From: an uncultured Spartobacteria bacterium
GTDB lineage: Bacteria > Verrucomicrobiota > Verrucomicrobiia > Chthoniobacterales > Terrimicrobiaceae
Length of the DNA stretch: 64,000 nt
Direction of reading: 5' to 3'
Assembly: GCA_937960895.1 (NCBI GenBank)
Contig: CALCJD010000018.1
Span: forward strand, 30,956-94,955
Shown: positions 24,486 to 34,146 of the stretch, piece by piece
How positions within the stretch are numbered: the first letter of the stretch is position 1
How the letters are laid out: the number at the start of each line of letters is the position of its first letter
Program-made: the position numbers and the translations under genes
Notes under the pieces: generated by a model
The model's database searches: none
What the model was told of the DNA's origin: nothing
Seen by the model: the letters and a program-made list of their open reading frames with translations, nothing else

Positions 24486-25133
24486 ATGTGGTCCTCGTCC
24501 CGCTCCCTGATTCTCGTTTTGTTCTCCGCCGCTGCGGTGTTCGCCCAGGAAACCCCTGATCCGACACCGGCTCCCGAGGCGGCGTCCGAAGCCACGCCGG
24601 CCGCCACACCCGCAGTCACCGGGAGCCCGGAGCCCACTCCGCCGGAACCGCTGCCGCCCGCCGAGGTCAGCCCCGCTCCGACGCCGGACGTGATTCCGCT
24701 GGAGGGCGCCCCTCTGGAAACGCAGGATCTCGCCCCCGCCATCGACCAGGCTATGCCGGACGACGCCTTCACCGAACCGAACGCGGTCATTCCGGACGCC
24801 CCGCCGCCGCCGGTCACCCAGACCCTGGACAGCGCCCAGGAAAAACTTCGCCTGCAAAACATCCGCTACAAGGAGGTCCGCATCCAGGTCGACAAGGACC
24901 GCAAGGTCAAAAACCTGCGCGAGCAGGCCGACAAGGCGAAGACCCCCGAGGACAAACGGGCGGCCCTGCGGGAATACTACCGCCTTCTTTTCAAGAAAAT
25001 GGTCGCCGTGGATCCGTCCCTGGAAGGGAAATGCCGGATCATGGAGGAAGCCTACCTCCGCCGGCTGGCCCAGGAACGCCTGGAGCCCACCATCCCGCTC
25101 AATCCGCCGCCGACCCCCCAGCCAATCGAGTAG
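24486..25133 (+). CDS. secreted proline-rich protein of unknown function
   Basis: This 215-residue protein begins with a signal peptide (SRSLILVLFSAAAVFAQ). A long Pro/Ala/Glu/Thr-rich low-complexity stretch follows (about 20-115). A charged helical region comes next (about 118-200), with KLRLQNIRYKEVRIQV and REYYRLLFKKMVAVD, then a Pro-rich tail. The helical part looks like a small folded or coiled-coil domain; the Pro-rich part is probably an extended linker in the periplasm. I do not recognise the family. It is 53 bp before prs on the same strand. Confidence 0.7.
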   Translation: MWSSSRSLILVLFSAAAVFAQETPDPTPAPEAASEATPAATPAVTGSPEPTPPEPLPPAEVSPAPTPDVIPLEGAPLETQDLAPAIDQAMPDDAFTEPNAVIPDAPPPPVTQTLDSAQEKLRLQNIRYKEVRIQVDKDRKVKNLREQADKAKTPEDKRAALREYYRLLFKKMVAVDPSLEGKCRIMEEAYLRRLAQERLEPTIPLNPPPTPQPIE

Positions 25134-25186
25134 GCGCCTCGTTTCTTCCACCCTGCCGCCCTGTCATGTACCGCCCTGCTCCTGAA

Positions 25187-26131
25187 ATGAAAATCGTCAC
25201 CGGGAACGCCCACCCGGCCCTCGCCAAAGCCATTTGTGCCCACCTCGGAGTGGAGCTTACCGACGCCACGGTGACTTCCTTCCCCGACGGGGAATCCTTC
25301 GTCAAAATCAACGAGAACATCCGCGGCCGCGATGTTTTTATCGTCCAGCCGACCTGTCCGCCCACCAACCACAATCTGATGGAGCTCCTCATCATGGTGG
25401 ATGCCGCCCGCCGGGCGAGCGCGGACCGGGTGACGGCCGTCATTCCCTTCTTCGGATACGCCCGCCAAGACCGCAAGGACCAGCCGCGCGTGCCCATCAC
25501 CGCCAAGCTGGTGGCCAACCTGCTTGTGGCCGCCGGCGTTCATCGGGTGCTGACGATGGACCTCCATGCGCAACAGTTGCAGGGGTTCTTTGATATTCCG
25601 GTCGATCACCTCTATGCCCTGCCGGTGATGATGGAATATTTGCAAACCATCGGTCTTAAAGACCTTGTGGTGGTTTCTCCCGATGTGGGCGGCGTCAAGA
25701 TGGCCTCCGCATATGCCCAGACCCTGGGAGCGGGGCTGGCCATTGTCGTCAAACGCCGCAAGAGCGCCACGGAGATCGAGGCGGTCACCGTGATCGGCGA
25801 GGTGGAGGGCAAAAATGTCATTCTGGTGGACGATCTGACCGAAACCGCCGGCACGCTCACCGGGGCGGCGAAGATTCTGCGCGAGCACGGGGCACGCAAT
25901 ATTTATGCTGGTGTTTCGCACGCGGTCTTGACAGAATTGGCAGTTGAGCGATTGAAAAGCTCAGAAATCAAGGAGTTGATCACGACCGACAGCACTCCTG
26001 TGGGGGCAAATTCCGATGCCCGCGTGAAAGTGCTTTCAGTGGCCAAATTGCTCGGTGAGGGCATTCGGCGCATCCACGATGACGAGTCCGTGAGTTCGCT
26101 TTTTGATATCAAGAACCCGAAGAACCAATAA
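25187..26131 (+). CDS. prs: ribose-phosphate pyrophosphokinase
   Basis: The enzyme makes PRPP from ribose 5-phosphate and ATP. Starting at 25187 gives 314 residues aligned with MKLFAGNA-type starts; an ATG at 25166 would add seven residues. Class I features are FPDGESFVKINENIRG, QPTCPPTNHNLMELL, FFGYARQDRKD (ATP site), LTMDLHAQQLQGFF and the PRPP loop VDDLTETAGT. The last 230 bp have clearly lower GC than the rest of the gene. prs, rplY and pth follow each other closely, an order common in bacteria. PRPP feeds nadC and purE in this same window. Confidence 0.95.
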   Translation: MKIVTGNAHPALAKAICAHLGVELTDATVTSFPDGESFVKINENIRGRDVFIVQPTCPPTNHNLMELLIMVDAARRASADRVTAVIPFFGYARQDRKDQPRVPITAKLVANLLVAAGVHRVLTMDLHAQQLQGFFDIPVDHLYALPVMMEYLQTIGLKDLVVVSPDVGGVKMASAYAQTLGAGLAIVVKRRKSATEIEAVTVIGEVEGKNVILVDDLTETAGTLTGAAKILREHGARNIYAGVSHAVLTELAVERLKSSEIKELITTDSTPVGANSDARVKVLSVAKLLGEGIRRIHDDESVSSLFDIKNPKNQ

Positions 26132-26133
26132 CC

Positions 26134-26799
26134 ATGGCCAAACAAGTCAAACTCTCTGCCCGTCCCCGTTCCGAATCCGGTCGTAACGCGGTGAAAAAAA
26201 TCCGCGCCCGCGGCGCCGTTCCCGCTGTTATTTATGGTGGCCAGGGCGAGCCCGCCAACCTCGAAGTCTCCGCGAAGGAGATCAACAGCCTTCTCGCCCA
26301 TGCGGTCGGCGAAAACATCCTCGTCGACCTCGAAATCGTCGAGGACGGAAAAACCACCAACCGCCTGTCCCTCATCCAGGAAGTCCAGCACCATCCGGTG
26401 AAGGGCGACGTGCTGCACGTCGACTTCCATGCCGTTTCCGCGACCGAGGAAATCGAGGCCGAAGTGGTTCTCGAGCCCGAGGGTGACGCGATCGGCGTCA
26501 AGACCTACGGCGGTCTGCTTCAGCAGAACCTTCACACCCTTCCGATCAAGTGCCTCCCGCGGAATCTGCCGGAGCTCATCAAGGTGGACGTCACCAATCT
26601 CAACGTGGGCGAAGCCCTGCACGTCAGTCAGATCGCCCTGCCGGCCGGAGTCACCGCCGCCCTCGACGGCGACGTGGTGGCCTTCCTCGTGTCCGAGCCG
26701 ACGGTTTCCGCCGAGTCCTCCTCCTCCTCCAGCGAGGAAGCGGCCGCTCCCGAGGTGTTGAAGGAGAAGAAACCCGAAGCCGCGGAAGCCAAGAAGTAG
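26134..26799 (+). CDS. rplY: 50S ribosomal protein L25/general stress protein Ctc
   Basis: This 221-residue protein has an N-terminal L25 domain (about 1-95) that binds 5S rRNA and the C-terminal TL5/Ctc beta domain (about 96-190) with GDAIGVKTYGGLL and LTLPIKCLPRNLPE-like sequence. It ends in a Ser-rich then Glu/Lys/Ala-rich tail (195-221), common in long Ctc proteins. It starts two bases after the prs stop, so the genes share a transcript. Confidence 0.95.
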   Translation: MAKQVKLSARPRSESGRNAVKKIRARGAVPAVIYGGQGEPANLEVSAKEINSLLAHAVGENILVDLEIVEDGKTTNRLSLIQEVQHHPVKGDVLHVDFHAVSATEEIEAEVVLEPEGDAIGVKTYGGLLQQNLHTLPIKCLPRNLPELIKVDVTNLNVGEALHVSQIALPAGVTAALDGDVVAFLVSEPTVSAESSSSSSEEAAAPEVLKEKKPEAAEAKK

Positions 26800-26814
26800 T
26801 CCGAACGGCCGCGC

Positions 26815-27390
26815 GTGGAGCATGCCGACGTCTTCCGCCTCATTGCAGGTCTGGGAAATCCGGGCCGGCAATACGTCGGCACGCGCCACAATGTGGGGTT
26901 CCTTGTTCTCGACGAACTCGCCCGGCGTGCGGCGGTCGCCTTCCAGTTCGATGCGAAATGGAAGGCCGACGTCGCATCCTGCGGCGGCCGCACGCTGATG
27001 AAACCGCAGACCTTCATGAATCTCAGCGGGGAGGCGGTGGGCAGCTTTGTGCGGTATCACCGGCTTCATCCGGAGGAAGTGCTGATTGTGTTTGATGACA
27101 CGGCCCTTCCTCTCGGCGAGCTGCGGATGCGTCGCTCCGGCAGTTCGGGCGGGCACAACGGGCTCCGTTCCGTCATCGCCCACCTGGGCACCGAGTCGGT
27201 GCCCCGCCTTCGGGTCGGCATCGGCGCCGCTCCAGGGTCCCTGCACAATTACGTATTGGGCCGCTTTTCGGAGGAGGAACTCCCCGTCGTTCACGCGTCC
27301 GTCTCCCGGGCCGCCGACGCCATCGCCCACGTCGATCAGCATGGCCTTGACGCGGCGATGAACATTTACAACAAGAAACAGATCCTATGA
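26815..27390 (+). CDS. pth: peptidyl-tRNA hydrolase
   Basis: The GTG at 26815 gives 191 residues beginning just before the conserved IAGLGNPG. The enzyme frees tRNA from aborted peptidyl-tRNA. The catalytic His25 is in GTRHNVGF; MKPQTFMNLSG and the acidic pair Asp94-Asp95 in VFDDTALP complete the site; RRSGSSGGHNGLRS is the tRNA-binding stretch. The stop overlaps the rpsF ATG (ATGA). Confidence 0.95.
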   Translation: MEHADVFRLIAGLGNPGRQYVGTRHNVGFLVLDELARRAAVAFQFDAKWKADVASCGGRTLMKPQTFMNLSGEAVGSFVRYHRLHPEEVLIVFDDTALPLGELRMRRSGSSGGHNGLRSVIAHLGTESVPRLRVGIGAAPGSLHNYVLGRFSEEELPVVHASVSRAADAIAHVDQHGLDAAMNIYNKKQIL

Positions 27391-27704
27391 AAAACCGTTA
27401 CGAAGTCCTGCTCGCCCTCGATGTCCGGGGCAAGGAAGAATCCGTCAAAGACATCATCGACCGCATCGAAAAAACCTTCAAATCCGAGTCTGTCACCGTC
27501 GAGCAGGTTCAGCGTCTCGAAAAGCGCGAGCTCGCCTATGAGCACAATCACGCGAAAAGCGCCTATTATGCGAACATCATTTTCGAAGCCACGCCTGCCG
27601 AGCTCGAAAAGGTGCGCGCCAAGCTCAAGCTCGACGACGACGTCTGCCTGCAAAATTACCTGCGCCTCCCGGCCAAGAAAAAAGCCGCCGAAGCCGCGGC
27701 CTAA
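27387..27704 (+). CDS. rpsF: 30S ribosomal protein S6
   Basis: This 105-residue protein begins MKNRYEVLLALD and contains the RLEKRELAYEHNHAKSAYYAN-like segment of S6, ending in a basic/alanine tail. S6 binds the central domain of 16S rRNA with S18. It overlaps pth and is followed 12 bp later by ssb. The usual next genes, rpsR and rplI, are absent, since a strong terminator follows ssb. Confidence 0.93.
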   Translation: MKNRYEVLLALDVRGKEESVKDIIDRIEKTFKSESVTVEQVQRLEKRELAYEHNHAKSAYYANIIFEATPAELEKVRAKLKLDDDVCLQNYLRLPAKKKAAEAAA

Positions 27705-27716
27705 CCCGAACCTCCC

Positions 27717-28172
27717 ATGCCCAACCTCAACAAAGTCATGCTCATCGGGAACGTCACGCGCGATCCCGAAGTCAAATACACTCCCAAGGGAACAGCCGTG
27801 GCCGAAGTGGGGTTGGCCATCAATCGGGTCTACACGCCGGAAGGCGGCGAGCGCCGCGAGGAAACCACCTTTGTGGACATCACCTTCTGGGGCCGCCAGG
27901 CGGAAATCGTCGGCGAATACGCCCGGAAGGGCCGCCCGATCTACGTTGAAGGCCGGTTGCAGCTCGACACCTGGGATGACAAGCAGACGGGCCAGAAACG
28001 CAGCCGCCTGCGTGTCGTCGGCGAGCAGCTTCAACTGCTGGGCTCCCGCCAGGATGGCGGCGGACGGGATTCCGGAGAGGGCGACGCCCCGCGGTCCCGC
28101 CCCGCACGCCCGGCCCAGCCGCAGCGCCCCGTCGAGGCGCCCGAGCCGGACGACGACGACATTCCGTTTTGA
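27717..28172 (+). CDS. ssb: single-stranded DNA-binding protein
   Basis: This 151-residue protein has the OB-fold start NKVMLIGNVTRDPEVKYT, then VAEVGLAINR, FVDITFWGRQAEI and GRPIYVEGRLQLDTW. A flexible Gly/Arg/Pro-rich linker (about 112-142) follows, and the acidic tip DDDDIPF binds partner proteins. It coats single-stranded DNA in replication and repair. The stop lies just before a strong intrinsic terminator. Confidence 0.95.
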   Translation: MPNLNKVMLIGNVTRDPEVKYTPKGTAVAEVGLAINRVYTPEGGERREETTFVDITFWGRQAEIVGEYARKGRPIYVEGRLQLDTWDDKQTGQKRSRLRVVGEQLQLLGSRQDGGGRDSGEGDAPRSRPARPAQPQRPVEAPEPDDDDIPF

Positions 28173-28181
28173 TCAAAAAAA

Positions 28182-28209
28182 GGCGATCCACCCGGATCGC
28201 CTTTTTTTT
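28182..28209 (+). terminator. intrinsic terminator after ssb
   Basis: GGCGATCC (28182-28189) and GGATCGCC (28194-28201) form a perfect 8-bp stem with a 4-base loop, followed by eight T. It ends the prs-rplY-pth-rpsF-ssb transcript. An A-run before the stem makes it weakly bidirectional. Confidence 0.93.
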
Positions 28210-28276
28210 GTGGGGCCGGCCGGCTTCTGATCAGTCCGGTCTTCCCCGGATTGGGACCACCCCCATCGTGAAACGG

Positions 28277-28305
28277 TTGACGCCATTTCTCTGCACTTCT
28301 ATAGG
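28277..28305 (+). promoter_or_regulatory. sigma-70-like promoter of the GspE-fusion gene
   Basis: TTGACG (28277-28282) and TATAGG (28300-28305) are separated by exactly 17 bases. Transcription would start about seven bases on, at or next to the GTG start codon at 28312, which implies a leaderless or nearly leaderless mRNA. Confidence 0.55.
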
Positions 28306-28311
28306 GCGACA

Positions 28312-30330
28312 GTGACATTTCCCCGCCGCATCCGCTGGCTGTGCCTCGTTGTCTGGGGAGGCCTCTTTGTTTCCGGTCACGCGGCCGATGTGGTTTTTCA
28401 AAACGGCCAGGTGTCCCGCGGCGTGAAAATCGTGGCCGAAACGGACACGGACATTTCGCTTCAGATGCCGGAGGGCGTCGTCAAGTTTCCCCGCAAGGCC
28501 GTCAGGACGATCGACGGCCGGCCCGTCAATCCGCCGCCCACGCCGGCGGTGCCCCCGGCTCCGGCCGCGACTTCCTCGCCTTCCCGTTCGGCGGCCGCCG
28601 CACAAACTCCGGTTCCCCAAAAAATCGCGGTGCCGCCGCCGTCTCCGCCTCCCGCGAAGCCTCCTGCCAGACCGCCGCTACCGCCGGTGGAACCCGAGTC
28701 CATGCCGGTGCCCGATCCCGGGGGCCTGCCGGTGGAACCCCTGATTCCCGATCCCCTGGCGCCCAAGGGACCGTTTCAGCCGGCCTCGCCGGCCTACGAA
28801 CACCGCTGGAACTTCGACTGGGTGTTGCTTGGACTGCTGGTGCTGGCCGGGGTCTGGATGCGCAGCCTCCAATGGGTGCAGCGCGATCTATATGAACGCC
28901 GGGGCGATCCGCGTTTTTGGAGCATGGTGGCGCTTTTGCTGCCCGGGGTGGGGGCGGGGCTCTACGCACTGGTTGCCGTGGTCGGCGATGCGATCCACCG
29001 ACGACGGAGCCGGACGCAGACCGGACAATTCGCTCATGCGGAAGTGCGCAAGCCCCGGGGACCCTGGATGATGCCGCCCCGCGATCCGGCCGAGTATCTG
29101 GCCGGCCGGGGGACCACCCGGAAGGGATTTGAATTTCTGGACAGCGAACGGAAATCCGTGCGCATCGCCGACCTCGGCGAAACCGCCTCCGGCCTCGACA
29201 TCGCCGGCGAATTGCTGGAGGAGGCGCTCCTCGAAAATGCGAGCGACATTCACATCGAACCCACGGCGGGCGATTACCGCGTGCGGTTTCGCCTCGACGG
29301 TTTCATGCACGAACGGATGACCTACGACTTCGTGAATGGGAGGCGTCTGGTGACGTCGTTGAAGGCGCTGGCGGAGATCGACATCGCCGAGAAGCGCAAG
29401 GCGCAGGACGGACGGTTTCGGGCGCGCACCGCCGGTCGCGAGGTGGATTTTCGCGTGGCCACCGCCAATTCCATCCATGGCGAAAAGGTGGTCATTCGCG
29501 TCCTCGATCACGGCCGCGGCCTTCTCGATCTGACCGCGCTCGGCATGTCCGACGACATGCTGGCCCGGTTCCAGAGCGTGATTCATTCCCGGAGCGGCAT
29601 GATTCTCGCCACCGGTCCCACGGGCTCCGGAAAAACGTCCACCCTTTACTCCGCCCTCCGCCAGCTGGATGCCACGCGGCTCAACATCATGACCATTGAG
29701 GATCCCGCCGAACACGAACTGGCGGGCGCCACGCAGATCGCGGTGAACCCCAGGGCGGGCATCACCTACGAAAGCGGGTTGCGGTCCATTTTGCGCCAGG
29801 ATCCGGACGTGATTCTTGTCGGGGAAATGCGCGACGCCGAGGCCGCCAAGGTTGCCCTCCGCGCGGCGCTCACCGGCCACCTTGTATTCAGTTCGCTGCA
29901 CACCAAGGACGCCGTGGGCACCATTTCCCGCCTGCAGGACATGGGCATCGAGCGGTATCAGCTTGCCGCCGCCCTGCTCGTGATCATCGCCCAGCGCCTT
30001 GTGAGGGTCCTGTGTCCGCATTGCCGCCGGCGGGTCGAAGCCAGGGGGGACGAACTGGCCAGTCTCGGATTGGAGTTCGAACCCGGGGCCGCCCTTTACG
30101 AAGCCGTCGGCTGTCCCCGCTGTCTCAACACCGGCTTCCGCGGCCGCACGGGCATTTTTGAGTTGTTCGTGATCGATGACGAAATCCGCAAGGCCGTCAG
30201 CGAAGGAGCCGGTGAGGACACTTTGGCGGCGTTGGCGGCCCAAAAAGGGTTTCGCAGCTACCGTCATGACGGCGCCGAAAAGGTGCTTCTGGGCGTCACC
30301 ACCGTGGAGGAAGTGCTTCAGGCCGCCTGA
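28312..30330 (+). CDS. GspE/PulE-type secretion ATPase fused to a signal sequence, proline-rich linker and membrane segments
   Basis: The 672-residue protein has an unusual order. Residues 1-25 look like a signal sequence. Residues 26-70 form a small beta domain (VVFQNGQVSRGVKIV...). Residues 72-160 are mostly Pro/Ala. Hydrophobic segments follow at about 168-190 and 202-226. From about 285 on comes a normal type II/IV secretion ATPase: SDIHIEP (311-317), Walker A GPTGSGKTS (435-443), the Asp box TIEDPAEHEL, Walker B ILVGEMRD (501-508), SSLHTKDA, and a C4 zinc site (Cys568, 571, 601, 604). Ordinary GspE/PilB proteins have a soluble N-terminal domain instead. The active sites are intact, but no other secretion genes are nearby. 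The GTG start is the only one that keeps the signal sequence. Confidence 0.85.
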   Translation: MTFPRRIRWLCLVVWGGLFVSGHAADVVFQNGQVSRGVKIVAETDTDISLQMPEGVVKFPRKAVRTIDGRPVNPPPTPAVPPAPAATSSPSRSAAAAQTPVPQKIAVPPPSPPPAKPPARPPLPPVEPESMPVPDPGGLPVEPLIPDPLAPKGPFQPASPAYEHRWNFDWVLLGLLVLAGVWMRSLQWVQRDLYERRGDPRFWSMVALLLPGVGAGLYALVAVVGDAIHRRRSRTQTGQFAHAEVRKPRGPWMMPPRDPAEYLAGRGTTRKGFEFLDSERKSVRIADLGETASGLDIAGELLEEALLENASDIHIEPTAGDYRVRFRLDGFMHERMTYDFVNGRRLVTSLKALAEIDIAEKRKAQDGRFRARTAGREVDFRVATANSIHGEKVVIRVLDHGRGLLDLTALGMSDDMLARFQSVIHSRSGMILATGPTGSGKTSTLYSALRQLDATRLNIMTIEDPAEHELAGATQIAVNPRAGITYESGLRSILRQDPDVILVGEMRDAEAAKVALRAALTGHLVFSSLHTKDAVGTISRLQDMGIERYQLAAALLVIIAQRLVRVLCPHCRRRVEARGDELASLGLEFEPGAALYEAVGCPRCLNTGFRGRTGIFELFVIDDEIRKAVSEGAGEDTLAALAAQKGFRSYRHDGAEKVLLGVTTVEEVLQAA

Positions 30331-30336
30331 CCCGCC

Positions 30337-30885
30337 ATGTCCATCGAACTCATCATTTTTCTCGTTGCCTTGGTGCCCGTTGTTGTGCGCACGGTTCTGG
30401 GCTGGCGCGGCGGCGCCACGCTGGAGATGCGGCATGTGCTGGTGTATCTCTTTTCGCTGCTGGCCGCCTTGCGCTACTGGAAACCCGGCACCGAACTGGC
30501 GTTGGAAATGTTCAGCGGGGACCCGCAGATCCTCGGCGCGCTGGTGTTTTTGCTGGCCTATGTGGTGGCTGCGGTCCTGGCAGGTTTTCTCGTGAATCTC
30601 AGGGGCGAATTCTACCAATCCGTCGCCCCCAACAAATTCGACAACGCCCTCGGTGCGCTCTGCGGGCTGGTTTCGGGCACATTGCTGGGCGGAACCCTCC
30701 TTCTTTTTGCGGCGTTTCTCCTGCCGGGCCGGGTCGGGAATTTTGATGCGGCGAAATACCCGGTCCGCCTCGACCTGGTGCCTGTCCGGATCTTTCAGAC
30801 GATCGAAACCGGCGTGGCCGGTGTCGCGCCGGACAGTCCCGCCCGCACGCAGTTTCCCGTGCCGCCGGATGCGACCCCCCGGTAG
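30337..30885 (+). CDS. CvpA-like membrane protein
   Basis: This 182-residue protein has about four hydrophobic segments: near residues 3-20, 32-46, 65-88 and 107-132. The NKFDNALGALCGLVSGTLLGG stretch matches the D-x-x-x-G-x-x-x-G pattern of the CvpA/colicin V production family, cell-envelope proteins of unclear function. The tail after about 140 is hydrophilic and Pro-rich. It begins six bases after the ATPase stop, so the two are co-transcribed and may share a membrane role. The assignment rests on pattern only. Confidence 0.6.
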   Translation: MSIELIIFLVALVPVVVRTVLGWRGGATLEMRHVLVYLFSLLAALRYWKPGTELALEMFSGDPQILGALVFLLAYVVAAVLAGFLVNLRGEFYQSVAPNKFDNALGALCGLVSGTLLGGTLLLFAAFLLPGRVGNFDAAKYPVRLDLVPVRIFQTIETGVAGVAPDSPARTQFPVPPDATPR

Positions 30886-30983
30886 TCCTCGCCGACTCCC
30901 CACAGGCGCCCACCGAAGGAGGCACGAAATCCGATCAGGGTCGGCGTCGTACGTCCCGAAACACGTTTGCCATGGCGTCCGTC

Positions 30984-31012
30984 TTGACGGCGGGGGGCTT
31001 TTCCCTGACATT
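30984..31012 (+). promoter_or_regulatory. candidate promoter of the thiC riboswitch transcript
   Basis: TTGACG (30984-30989) is followed by a 17-base spacer and GACATT (31007-31012), a weak -10. The predicted start near 31019 falls at the first bases of the TPP aptamer, which supports the reading. Confidence 0.45.
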
Positions 31013-31017
31013 TCCCG

Positions 31018-31112
31018 AAACGCAGGGGAGCCGGCAACGGCTGAGAGTCCCGCACAGGCGGGAGACCCTTGGAACCTGATACGGTTAAAACCGGCGAAGG
31101 GAGACGAGATGA
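31018..31112 (+). ncRNA. TPP riboswitch (THI element) upstream of thiC
   Basis: The aptamer is complete. GGGGAGCC and GGCTGAGAG form the pyrimidine-sensor helix region with the conserved CUGAGA. An extra stem TCCCGC/GCGGGA (P3a) follows, then ACCCTT and GAACCTGAT, CGGTTAAAACCGGCG and AAGGGAGA, the conserved THI-box 3' half. It binds thiamin diphosphate. An intrinsic terminator follows (31137-31166) before the thiC start, so ligand binding most likely causes premature termination. Confidence 0.95.
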
Positions 31113-31136
31113 AAAATTCCGGAATGACGTTTCAAG

Positions 31137-31166
31137 CCCGACGGATTCCCGTCGGGGCGGTTTTTT
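31137..31166 (+). terminator. expression-platform terminator of the TPP riboswitch
   Basis: CCCGACGG (31137-31144) pairs with CCGTCGGG (31149-31156); after GCGG come six T (31161-31166). It lies 25 bases after the aptamer and 80 bases before the thiC start, the position expected for transcription control. Confidence 0.85.
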
Positions 31167-31245
31167 CTCCTTCCCCCCGCCAACCCTGTTTCGCCGCGGC
31201 CCGGTTCCCGTCCGACAAATCCCAAACCCAACCCCAAAACTTTCC

Positions 31246-33215
<1,970 letters not shown>

Positions 33216-33216
<1 letters not shown>

Positions 33217-33234
33217 GCTGGCAACACGCCAGCC
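33216..33234. terminator. U-less hairpin after thiC
   Basis: GGCTGGC and GCCAGCC form a perfect 7-bp stem with a 5-base loop, beginning on the last base of the thiC stop codon. No T-run follows. The rest of the 235-bp spacer to the next gene holds no convincing gene. Confidence 0.42.
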
Positions 33235-33451
33235 CGGAGGAGCTGCCGGACGACTGCGAAGATTTTCTGCGCGTTCGGGACAAGGCGATGTGGGACAAGG
33301 ATTCCCGGGAGGCACCTTTTTTCCGGCGGCCCGGATTGCGCATCGGAGGATCCGCGGAAGCTGAAAGGAGGACCTTCAAGTCATGCCCGCCTCACCGAAG
33401 GCTCAGGAAACGCCGCCGGAGGGATCGAGGGCATCCCCTGCGGGAAATCAA

Positions 33452-34042
33452 TCAGCGGTGCAAAGTCCAGGTTTGCACCGGCTCGTAGCGGGTCTGGCCG
33501 AGGTGGCTGAGGATCAGGCGGATCTCCCGCAGCCGCCAACCGATGGGAGGCGCGGGATGCTCGGGGACGCTCAGACGGTCGTAGAGAAGGGTGACGTGGG
33601 GGACGAATTGTAAATCCCGCGGCGCAGCCAGTCGATGGGCGGCCAGTGCCGTGATGAGGCGGCGATGCAGTTTCATCAGCTCCGCGTTGCCGTCGGGTTT
33701 GACCAGCACCAGCGGCAGGTTGCCGGGGCGTCCCGGGAAACTCCGGATGCGGTCGAAGGTGACATCGAAGGAGGCCTGACGTTCCAGGGCGGCGGGGCAC
33801 GCTTCGCGGACTTTCTGAATGATCCGCTCGGGCCTCTCGGCGTGGTCGCCGAGGTGATGGAGAGTGACGTGGAGAATGTGCGAAGGACGAAATTTTCCGG
33901 TCAGCGCAAACCGGTCCCGCAGTTCATTCTGGAGGACGCAGATGGACCGGACGGCGTCCGCATCGGGAAAGGTCCCGAGAAAGAGGCGGTATTTCGGACG
34001 GGGAGGGGGCGGGGAGTCGGAAAGCTCGGGTTGGGAGATCAT
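33452..34042 (-). CDS. thpR: RNA 2',3'-cyclic phosphodiesterase (2'-5' RNA ligase family)
   Basis: This 196-residue protein is a 2H phosphoesterase. Both HxTx motifs are present: His58-Val-Thr60-Leu in ILHVTLHHLG and His149-Val-Thr151-Leu in FVPHVTLLYD. RLFLGTFPD near residue 19 is the usual start of the fold. Family members open 2',3'-cyclic phosphates or join 2'-5' RNA ends. It is 104 bp upstream of tpiA in transcription direction order but separated from it by hairpins, so it is probably independent. Confidence 0.88.
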   Translation of the reverse strand: MISQPELSDSPPPPRPKYRLFLGTFPDADAVRSICVLQNELRDRFALTGKFRPSHILHVTLHHLGDHAERPERIIQKVREACPAALERQASFDVTFDRIRSFPGRPGNLPLVLVKPDGNAELMKLHRRLITALAAHRLAAPRDLQFVPHVTLLYDRLSVPEHPAPPIGWRLREIRLILSHLGQTRYEPVQTWTLHR

Positions 34043-34104
34043 AAGAAATCCCGCCCCGCGGGACGGGACAAATGCCGTGTCCCGGTTGTCGGTGCCGCGG
34101 CCGG

Positions 34105-34129
34105 CTCCGGCGAAGGATCTTCGCCGGAG
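34105..34129. terminator. perfect 11-bp hairpin downstream of tpiA, U-less
   Basis: CTCCGGCGAAG and CTTCGCCGGAG pair perfectly around a GAT loop, 18 bases past the tpiA stop. There is no T-run. It resembles the 9331-9355 hairpin in stem and loop length, and probably ends the glycolytic transcript. Confidence 0.5.
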
Positions 34130-34146
34130 AACGGTCGCAGGGGGAG

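Noticed and set aside
30886..31245. Long N-terminal extension of thiC through the riboswitch
   Set aside because: The frame is open by chance; the TPP aptamer and terminator occupy this region, and ThiC homologues start near 31246.
33240..33370. Protein-like stretch ELPDDCEDFLRVRDK after thiC
   Set aside because: No start codon upstream, only about 40 plausible codons before an Arg-rich run; too little to call a gene or remnant.
33383..33613. A 76-codon plus-strand open frame preceded by AAGGAGG
   Set aside because: The SD-like sequence is 11 bases from the ATG, the frame lies mostly antisense to the phosphodiesterase gene and the translation matches nothing known.
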